Origin: Rhizobium oryzihabitans | GTDB taxonomy: Bacteria; Pseudomonadota; Alphaproteobacteria; Rhizobiales; Rhizobiaceae | Direction: 5' to 3' | NCBI RefSeq assembly: GCF_010669145.1 | Contig: NZ_CP048632.1 | Coordinates: 2,046,001 to 2,110,000 of the forward strand | DNA: 64,000 nucleotides | Shown: piece by piece, positions 58,750-64,000 of the stretch | Position numbering within the stretch: position 1 is the first letter of the stretch | How the letters are laid out: every line of letters begins with the position of its first letter | Position numbers and translations under genes: made by a program | Notes under the pieces: model-generated | Seen by the model: the letters and a program-made list of their open reading frames with translations, nothing else | What the model was told of the DNA's origin: nothing | The model's database searches: none

Positions 58750-59192
58750 GACGTTGCCTTCAACGCACGGATCACCGTCGCAACCGTCCTGGCGTCGGCG
58801 CCACGGCCGACCCGCATCGCAACGCCGTCGATCTCCAGCTCGATCACGCCGGCGTCTGGCGCGGCCTTCCGCTTCCGCGTCGATCTCGCGCGCTTCCCCG
58901 ACGGTTCAGGCTCCGGCGCCGCAATCACCGCCGGAACAAACAATGGCTCCGGTGCCGGCGCTCCCGCCAATGGCTGACGCGCGGCCCGACGCCAGGCGAA
59001 CAACTGCTGCGGGGACAATGCATATCGCCGGGCCACTGCGCTCACGGTCTCGCCGGCATCGTAGCTTTCCGCCACGATCCGAGCCTTCTCCTCCGGCAAC
59101 CATTCGCGCCTCCGGCCGGAACCCGTGAAAACCTCGAACCGCCGCGCGGGCTCAGGATCGCTGGATTTAAGCGTAAACTCTGAAATCGTCAT
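58746..59192 (-). CDS. tnpA: IS66-family protein TnpA
   Basis: The 148-residue TnpA-type protein has a helix-turn-helix (EKARIVAESYDAGETVSAVA, RRYALSPQQLFAWRRAARQP) and a proline/alanine-rich linker to a short conserved C-terminus (IELEIDGVAMRVGRGADART). It is needed with TnpB and TnpC for IS66 movement. It overlaps the tnpB start (GTGA). Its start codon is about 75 bases from the IS66 right end. The gene is intact. Confidence 0.9.
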   Translation of the reverse strand: MTISEFTLKSSDPEPARRFEVFTGSGRRREWLPEEKARIVAESYDAGETVSAVARRYALSPQQLFAWRRAARQPLAGAPAPEPLFVPAVIAAPEPEPSGKRARSTRKRKAAPDAGVIELEIDGVAMRVGRGADARTVATVIRALKATS

Positions 59193-59341
59193 GTGTCGAA
59201 GCCCTCAAAGGCTCCGAACATCGTCGCTCACGACCACGCGCGAAAGGTGCCGCCGGAACAGCGCTTACGCTCAAACCACTTTCAGGCGTCATTTTGTAGG
59301 GCTATAGCGTAAGCGTAGTGATCATCACTATCGGTCGCGGC

Positions 59342-59357
59342 CCGCCATTTCACGCCA
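59342..59357. repeat. 16-bp direct repeat copy 1 (attR-like)
   Basis: CCGCCATTTCACGCCA is repeated exactly at 61561-61576. Its first part matches the tRNA-Ser end (CCGCCACTTCA at 37053). It may be the right end of the main element or of an earlier insertion. Confidence 0.6.
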
Positions 59358-59410
59358 GCCGCGAGACAATGGACCGAACCCTCGTCACGCCAGAGGCGTG
59401 CCGCCTCTCC

Positions 59411-59719
59411 TCATTGACGATATAAGATCATGCCGGCGTGATGCAGGACGTCGCCGATGAAATCGCCATCCGCGGTAAAGCCGGTGTCGTCCCAATATTC
59501 GATGTGCGTGCCAGTAACTTCGTAGCGTCCTTCATAGGCGCGCTCGCGTGTCCCACGCGCTTCGACGTAGCGGCCATTGGGGAGAAGCTCGTGTCGGATA
59601 CGGTTGTCCTCAGTGACCCAGAGGCCGACATAGGGGTGGTTGGCCTGCAATTCTTTTTCCTCGGCTATCGCGGGTTGGGCCAGAAGCGTTGCTGCGATAA
59701 GGGCTGCAAAGCTGCGCAT
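59411..59719 (-). CDS. Atu4866-family small secreted protein
   Basis: The 102-residue product has a signal peptide (MRSFAALIAATLLAQPAIAE) and a single beta-rich domain with NHPYVGLWVTEDNRIRHELL and TGTHIEYWDDTGFTADGDFI. This matches the pattern of the Atu4866 structural family of Agrobacterium, which has no established function. It lies beside the SnoaL-like gene on the same strand, with an 84-base gap, and near the LysR regulator on the opposite strand. Co-control by the LysR protein is plausible. Confidence 0.82.
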   Translation of the reverse strand: MRSFAALIAATLLAQPAIAEEKELQANHPYVGLWVTEDNRIRHELLPNGRYVEARGTRERAYEGRYEVTGTHIEYWDDTGFTADGDFIGDVLHHAGMILYRQ

Positions 59720-59803
59720 GGTCGAACTCCTCGTTTCATATGTTGGTGGTGACAGTTAAGAGGACGACCGCCGTTACGGCCGTCCTCGGTGGGCCATGAC
59801 GGC

Positions 59804-60337
59804 TTAGGGCTGGCGCGGCTCGTTGTTGTCGACGACCTGCTGATAGGCGACGAGGTCCAGGAAGGCCTCGGCCTCAACGACCGAGCCGCCCTCCATCCGA
59901 AATATCCAGACAAACTGGTTGCGATAGGGTGCTCCCGACGTCGTGGTGGCCGAGGCGTCGAAGCGAATGATGACCCTGTCCCCGACGGCCCAAATATGAT
60001 GCACTTGCGGTTTCAGCGGGCCTGCTAGACGGCTGACAAGGGGGACGGAGCCCCGTTGCAGGAAATCCTCGACTCCGTTGTAGGTGTCGGCGACCGGGCC
60101 GGAACCATGGATCGTCCAGCGGACGTTGGGTGCCAACAGATCGAAGACATTGCCGCGTCCGGCCGCCCATCCATCAAAGGCGTCGCGAACGGCGGCTTCG
60201 TTTCGGGTTTGGGTTTCCGCGGCTGGTGCCGTGGTGGTGCTGGCCTGTGCCGGTACAGTGATAGCCGTCAGGGCAAGGGCAATCATCAGACTGCGCGCAC
60301 CCGTTATGGTGCTTTCGGCAAGTGACACAAAACTCAT
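59804..60337 (-). CDS. Exported SnoaL/NTF2-like protein
   Basis: The approximately 177-residue product has a signal peptide (ITGARSLMIALALTAITVPA, near AQA) and a cone-shaped SnoaL/NTF2-like domain (RDAFDGWAAGRGNVFDLLAP, VRWTIHGSGPVADTYNGVED, FVWIFRMEGGSVVEAEAFLD). Such domains bind small hydrophobic molecules or act in ring-forming and dehydration reactions; no catalytic set can be assigned. The ATG at 60337 is chosen over a far-upstream codon because it starts just before the signal segment. It is divergent from the LysR gene, which may control it. Confidence 0.85.
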   Translation of the reverse strand: MSFVSLAESTITGARSLMIALALTAITVPAQASTTTAPAAETQTRNEAAVRDAFDGWAAGRGNVFDLLAPNVRWTIHGSGPVADTYNGVEDFLQRGSVPLVSRLAGPLKPQVHHIWAVGDRVIIRFDASATTTSGAPYRNQFVWIFRMEGGSVVEAEAFLDLVAYQQVVDNNEPRQP

Positions 60338-60615
60338 GGGATGACTCCGTTCTGTTAAGGTTGCTGCGGATCGGCTTCTCGGCCGGGCATCAATTGCCCG
60401 ATGCGCTCGGCCGGGTGGTGATTTCGTGGTGACCACTTTCAGCGGCGCGTCGGTGGCGCAGTGGACCGCCCCTCGTCGGCTCAACCGGCAGCGTTTCGAT
60501 GGGGGCGCCGGCGACGATGATCTTTCATGCCGTTTTTCCTGCAAAGAAGATGGACGATTACCGACGGTTCCGGTAGCTATCGACTGCTTTACTGGATGGT
60601 TAGCCAGGCTTGACA

Positions 60616-61503
60616 ATGAAGATCGACCTCAATCTCCTGCCGCTCTTCCTCGCTGTCGCGGAGGAGCACAATTTCCGCGCTGCCGCTGATCGTCTCGGTG
60701 TGACGCGGTCGGCCGTCAGCCAGGGGATGCGACGGCTTGAGGATGCTTTGGGAACGGCATTGGTGATGCGCACCACGCGTTCCGTGCGCTTGACGGAAGC
60801 GGGCGAGCAGCTTTTTGAAGCCGTATCGCGACCGCTCTGCGATCTCGGCACGGCGCTTGAGGATATAGCGACGGAAAACGCACCACGTGGTCTCCTCAGG
60901 ATTGCAGCAACCTCAATCGCAGAGACGTTTTTGTCAGGTCCGTTCATCGCTTCGTTCGCAGCGGCCTATCCCGGCGTGACCATCGACGTCACTGTCACGG
61001 ACGAAGAGTTCGACATCGTTGCCGCCGGTTACGATGCAGGCATCAGGCTGGGCGAGGTGATCGAGCAGGACATGATCGCGATCCCCCTCACTCGCGAACA
61101 AAGGGAAATGGTCGTCGCATCCCCCGCATATCTCGCTGCCCACGGCGCACCGGCGCATCCACGTGATCTGGTCCATCATCGGTGCATCGGCTGGCGCCCG
61201 GCACCGAACGTCGCGCCCTACCGCTGGGAGTTCGAGGAGAACGGCGTGCCCTTCGACGTGGCTGTCGAGCCACAGATTACCACCAATGATCTGCGTCTGA
61301 TGCTGCGCGCCGCACTTGCCGGGGGCGGGATCACCTTTGCGTTGGAGGAAACCTTTCTGCCATTTGTGGAAAACGGGAAACTCGTCCCCCTGCTCGAAGA
61401 CTTCCTGCCGCCCTTTCCCGGCTTTTTCGTGTACTTTCCCCAGCGTCGCAACATGGCACCAAAGATGCGAGCACTGATCAAGCATGTACAAGATTCGCGG
61501 TAG
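60616..61503 (+). CDS. LysR-type transcriptional regulator
   Basis: The 295-residue LysR regulator has an N-terminal winged helix (FLAVAEEHNFRAAADRLGVT, RSAVSQGMRRLEDALGTALV) and an effector-binding domain (TVTDEEFDIVAAGYDAGIRL, MIAIPLTREQREMVVASPAY). The ATG at 60616 is chosen. It is divergent from the SnoaL-like gene with a 278-base shared region, the usual setting for a LysR protein that controls its neighbour. The inducer is unknown. It ends 55 bases before the right 16-bp repeat. Confidence 0.92.
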   Translation: MKIDLNLLPLFLAVAEEHNFRAAADRLGVTRSAVSQGMRRLEDALGTALVMRTTRSVRLTEAGEQLFEAVSRPLCDLGTALEDIATENAPRGLLRIAATSIAETFLSGPFIASFAAAYPGVTIDVTVTDEEFDIVAAGYDAGIRLGEVIEQDMIAIPLTREQREMVVASPAYLAAHGAPAHPRDLVHHRCIGWRPAPNVAPYRWEFEENGVPFDVAVEPQITTNDLRLMLRAALAGGGITFALEETFLPFVENGKLVPLLEDFLPPFPGFFVYFPQRRNMAPKMRALIKHVQDSR

Positions 61504-61558
61504 TGCGCCGGTCCAGTGAAAACGATTTTAGAGGGTTATGGGGTGGACGTCGTTGCCC

Positions 61559-61576
61559 GTCCGCCATTTCACGCCA
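61559..61576. repeat. 16-bp direct repeat copy 2 / attR core
   Basis: GTCCGCCATTTCACGCCA contains CCGCCATTTCACGCCA, an exact copy of 59342-59357, and its first 13 bases match the tRNA-Ser end with one mismatch. It is the best candidate for the right island boundary. Confidence 0.65.
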
Positions 61577-61748
61577 TCTCCATCAGCGCCAGAACCAAGA
61601 TTCGCCAGCGCTCAACCCGGCGGCACAGAACGACGGCACGGCATACCGCCAAAGTCGCGTTTTGCCGCTTCCGCAAGCGTTGATGGCTATGCTTCTGCAA
61701 AGAAAGGGATTCATCCGCTTTTTTGCTGCGGTTCGCCCGCTCTTGCGC

Positions 61749-61777
61749 CTTGCAGCAGGAAAAATCGCTCCTTATAT
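61749..61777 (+). promoter_or_regulatory. Sigma32-type heat-shock promoter of dnaK
   Basis: CTTG at 61749 and CTTATAT at 61771 are separated by 18 bases, fitting the alphaproteobacterial RpoH consensus CTTG-N17/18-CYTATNT. It lies about 100 bases before dnaK. Heat-shock control follows from the known regulon. Confidence 0.85.
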
Positions 61778-61876
61778 ACGCCGCATAACTGCAGCGAATA
61801 CTGCAAATCCAAGTCAAGGAGCTGTCCATGGAATGCCTCACGGGGTTCCGACAGCTCGCTTCAAGGAGAGAAGAGC

Positions 61877-63781
61877 ATGGCAAAAGTAATCGGTATCGAC
61901 CTTGGCACGACCAATTCCTGCGTCGCAGTGATGGACGGCAAGGACACGAAAGTCATTGAAAACGCGGAAGGCGCGCGCACCACGCCGTCCATGGTGGCAT
62001 TTTCCGACGATGGCGAACGCCTTGTCGGCCAGCCGGCCAAGCGCCAGGCGGTCACCAACCCGACCAACACCCTGTTTGCGGTCAAGCGCCTCATCGGCCG
62101 CCGTTACGAAGACCCGACCGTTGAAAAGGACAAGGCCCTCGTCCCCTTTGAAATCGTCAAGGGCGACAATGGCGACGCATGGGTGAAGGCGCAGGACAAG
62201 AATTATTCCCCTTCGCAGATTTCCGCGATGATCCTTCAGAAGATGAAGGAAACTGCTGAATCCTATCTCGGTGAAAAGGTCGAGAAGGCCGTCATCACCG
62301 TTCCGGCCTACTTCAACGACGCCCAGCGTCAGGCAACCAAGGATGCCGGCCGCATTGCCGGTCTGGATGTTCTGCGCATCATCAACGAGCCGACCGCGGC
62401 AGCCCTCGCTTACGGCCTAGACAAGAAGGACGGCAAGACCATCGCCGTTTACGACCTTGGCGGCGGTACCTTCGATATTTCCGTTCTGGAAATCGGCGAC
62501 GGCGTCTTCGAAGTGAAGTCCACCAATGGTGATACCTTCCTTGGCGGTGAAGACTTCGACATGCGTCTGGTCGAATATCTGGCCGGCGAGTTCAAGAAGG
62601 ATCAGGGCATCGACCTGAAGAACGACAAGCTCGCCCTGCAGCGCCTCAAGGAAGCTGCCGAAAAGGCGAAGATCGAACTTTCGTCCTCGCAGCAGACCGA
62701 AATCAACCTGCCGTTCATCACGGCGGACGCTTCCGGTCCGAAGCACCTGACGCTGAAGCTGACCCGCGCCAAGTTCGAAAGCCTGGTGGACGATCTGGTG
62801 CAGCGCACCGTCGCTCCCTGCAAGGCAGCCCTCAAGGATGCCGGCGTTACCGCTGCCGAGATCGATGAAGTTGTTCTCGTCGGTGGCATGAGCCGCATGC
62901 CGAAGGTACAGGAAGTCGTTAAGCAGCTGTTCGGCAAGGAGCCGCACAAGGGCGTGAACCCTGACGAAGTGGTTGCCATGGGCGCCGCCATTCAGGCTGG
63001 CGTTCTGCAGGGCGACGTCAAGGACGTTCTGCTGCTCGACGTGACCCCGCTGTCGCTCGGCATCGAAACACTGGGTGGCGTCTTCACCCGTCTGATCGAT
63101 CGCAACACGACGATCCCGACCAAGAAGAGCCAGACCTTCTCGACCGCCGAAGACAACCAGTCGGCCGTGACCATCCGCGTTTCGCAGGGCGAGCGCGAAA
63201 TGGCGCAGGACAACAAGCTGCTCGGCCAGTTCGACCTCGTCGGCCTGCCGCCGTCGCCGCGCGGTGTTCCGCAGATCGAAGTCACCTTCGATATCGATGC
63301 CAACGGCATCGTGCAGGTTTCGGCCAAGGACAAGGGCACCGGCAAGGAGCAGCAGATCCGCATCCAGGCCTCCGGTGGTCTTTCAGATGCCGACATCGAA
63401 AAGATGGTCAAGGACGCCGAAGCCAATGCCGAGGCCGACAAGAAGCGTCGCGCCGGTGTCGAGGCGAAGAACCAGGCCGAAAGCCTCATTCACTCCACCG
63501 AGAAGTCGGTGAAGGAATATGGCGACAAGGTTTCCGAGACGGACCGCAAGGCCATCGAAGACGCCATTGCCAGCCTGAAGACCGCCGTTGAAGCTTCCGA
63601 ACCGGATGCAGACGACATTCAGGCGAAGACCCAGACCCTCATGGAAGTTTCCATGAAGCTCGGTCAGGCCATCTACGAAGCGCAGCAGGCCGAGGCCGGC
63701 GACGCTTCCGCAGAAGGCGGCAAGGACGACGTCGTTGACGCCGACTATGAGGAAATCAAGGACGACAAGAAGTCCGCGTAA
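61877..63781 (+). CDS. dnaK: Chaperone DnaK (Hsp70)
   Basis: DnaK folds nascent and stressed proteins with DnaJ and GrpE. The 634-residue product has the nucleotide-binding domain ([19 protein letters not shown], phosphate loop [15 protein letters not shown]), the linker [14 protein letters not shown], the substrate domain ([20 protein letters not shown]) and a C-terminal [12 protein letters not shown] acidic tail. The ATG at 61877 follows AGAGAAGAG. It is preceded by an RpoH-type promoter and followed by dnaJ after 90 bases, the standard order. Confidence 0.98.
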   Translation: MAKVIGIDLGTTNSCVAVMDGKDTKVIENAEGARTTPSMVAFSDDGERLVGQPAKRQAVTNPTNTLFAVKRLIGRRYEDPTVEKDKALVPFEIVKGDNGDAWVKAQDKNYSPSQISAMILQKMKETAESYLGEKVEKAVITVPAYFNDAQRQATKDAGRIAGLDVLRIINEPTAAALAYGLDKKDGKTIAVYDLGGGTFDISVLEIGDGVFEVKSTNGDTFLGGEDFDMRLVEYLAGEFKKDQGIDLKNDKLALQRLKEAAEKAKIELSSSQQTEINLPFITADASGPKHLTLKLTRAKFESLVDDLVQRTVAPCKAALKDAGVTAAEIDEVVLVGGMSRMPKVQEVVKQLFGKEPHKGVNPDEVVAMGAAIQAGVLQGDVKDVLLLDVTPLSLGIETLGGVFTRLIDRNTTIPTKKSQTFSTAEDNQSAVTIRVSQGEREMAQDNKLLGQFDLVGLPPSPRGVPQIEVTFDIDANGIVQVSAKDKGTGKEQQIRIQASGGLSDADIEKMVKDAEANAEADKKRRAGVEAKNQAESLIHSTEKSVKEYGDKVSETDRKAIEDAIASLKTAVEASEPDADDIQAKTQTLMEVSMKLGQAIYEAQQAEAGDASAEGGKDDVVDADYEEIKDDKKSA

Positions 63782-63820
63782 TCGCGTGACTTCCGGTCTC
63801 TTCTTTATATATGCAAGACA

Positions 63821-63843
63821 TCCGGCTGCCGACGTGCAGCCGG
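63821..63843 (+). other. Hairpin between dnaK and dnaJ
   Basis: TCCGGCTGC and GCAGCCGGA form a nine-base stem with a five-base loop and no T run after it. It could protect the dnaK message 3' end or reduce dnaJ read-through. Confidence 0.6.
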
Positions 63844-63871
63844 AAATCCATTTGCGGGGCTTGTTATCTTA

Positions 63872-64000
63872 ATGGCGAAAGCAGACTTTTACGAAACACT
63901 TGGCGTCAGCAAGACCGCGGACGAAAAAGAGCTGAAAAGCGCCTTCCGCAAACTCGCGATGAAATACCATCCGGACAAAAACCCTGATGATGCCGATTCC
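63872..64000 (+). CDS. dnaJ: Chaperone DnaJ, N-terminal part (cut by window edge)
   Basis: DnaJ stimulates the DnaK ATPase and delivers substrates. Only 43 codons are in the window: [20 protein letters not shown] at the start, then the helix leading to [10 protein letters not shown], the J-domain His-Pro-Asp loop. The ATG at 63872 is 90 bases after the dnaK stop. It is likely co-transcribed from the heat-shock promoter. Confidence 0.96.

Larger units (their letters stand above)
53396..59268 (-). mobile_element. IS66-family element interrupted by a 3.38-kb serine-recombinase element
   Basis: Terminal inverted repeats are GTAAGCGCTGTT at 53396 and its complement AACAGCGCTTAC ending at 59268. 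Subtracting the inserted element leaves about 2.49 kb, the usual IS66 size. The three genes tnpA, tnpB and tnpC run right to left. The flanks TCTTATTC and GCTCAAAC do not match as an 8-bp target duplication, so this copy may have recombined with another. tnpB is split. Confidence 0.9.
37059..61558. mobile_element. Integrative mobilizable element inserted at tRNA-Ser (about 24.5 kb)
   Basis: The element lies between the tRNA-Ser end and a matching core before dnaK. It has a serine integrase facing the tRNA, an AlpA-like regulator, hicAB, traA with traC/traD and an oriT, and cargo genes disturbed by IS1380 and IS66 elements. No TraG/VirD4 coupling protein, VirB or Trb genes are present, so it could only be mobilised by another conjugation system. 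The right end may instead be 59341, with a second 2.2-kb unit added next to it. The limits are inferred from the repeat cores. Confidence 0.7.
61504..61876. other. Intergenic region: element right end and dnaK promoter region
   Basis: The left part carries the right copy of the 16-bp repeat at 61561; the right part holds the heat-shock promoter. Between them I see no gene. A short open frame (61503-61889) has no coding character. Confidence 0.7.

Noticed and set aside
59309..59325. A second GTAAGCG-type end just right of IS66
   Set aside because: GTAAGCGTAGTGATC looks like an IS66-type terminus, but no partner end or transposase is near. It may be a remnant, but seven bases are too little to call.

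Overview
The window looks like a chromosomal segment of a Rhizobiaceae bacterium, most likely Agrobacterium or a close Rhizobium relative. The supporting signs are an Irr regulator beside fabA-fabB-fabI, an alphaproteobacterial sigma32-type promoter before dnaK-dnaJ, a cyoABCD oxidase followed by a SURF1 gene, an Atu4866-type small secreted protein, and Ti-plasmid-style traA/traC/traD genes with a matching oriT. The species call is inference from gene content; no 16S rRNA gene or other marker was read.

Backbone, 1-36.9 kb. The left edge holds an aliphatic-sulfonate/taurine-type ABC importer (ATPase broken by a frameshift and cut by the window edge, permease, binding protein), followed by a YoaK-like membrane protein, a secreted hypothetical protein and a TRIC-type channel. 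Next come irr and the unsaturated fatty acid set fabA-fabB-fabI, two Tad pseudopilin-like genes, and an unusual pair: a long GltB-like glutamate synthase overlapping a CysJ-like diflavin reductase. A MHS-type MFS transporter is followed by cyoABCD plus SURF1. A large nucleoside salvage block follows: deoB-add-upp on the plus strand, and on the minus strand a BMP-type nucleoside ABC importer running into cdd-punA-deoC-deoA. msrA and a small membrane protein end the backbone before a tRNA-Ser(GGA).

Island, about 37.06-61.56 kb. An integrative mobilizable element is inserted at the 3' end of tRNA-Ser. It carries a large serine integrase whose frame runs antisense through the tRNA, a HicAB toxin-antitoxin pair, an AlpA-type regulator, the MOBQ relaxase TraA with TraC/TraD and a recognisable oriT between them, but no coupling protein or mating-pair genes. 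Its cargo is a two-component system, several small secreted proteins (two with related Gly-Pro-Asn-Gly/Cys repeats), a truncated fatty acid hydroxylase and a HlyD-FtsX-LolD (DevBCA-like) exporter. An IS1380-family element and an IS66-family element have landed in the cargo. The IS66 tnpB gene is itself split by a 3.38-kb three-gene serine-recombinase element, and the empty site can be rebuilt exactly with a 2-bp TT core. The distal end carries an Atu4866-like protein, a SnoaL-like protein and a LysR regulator, bracketed by a 16-bp direct repeat that resembles the tRNA-end core. dnaK and the start of dnaJ follow.

Sequence quality. Seven genes (two backbone, five island) are broken by what looks like the loss of one base in a short G/C run. 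Each reading frame is restored by one added base, so these are probably sequencing or assembly errors rather than true pseudogenes.
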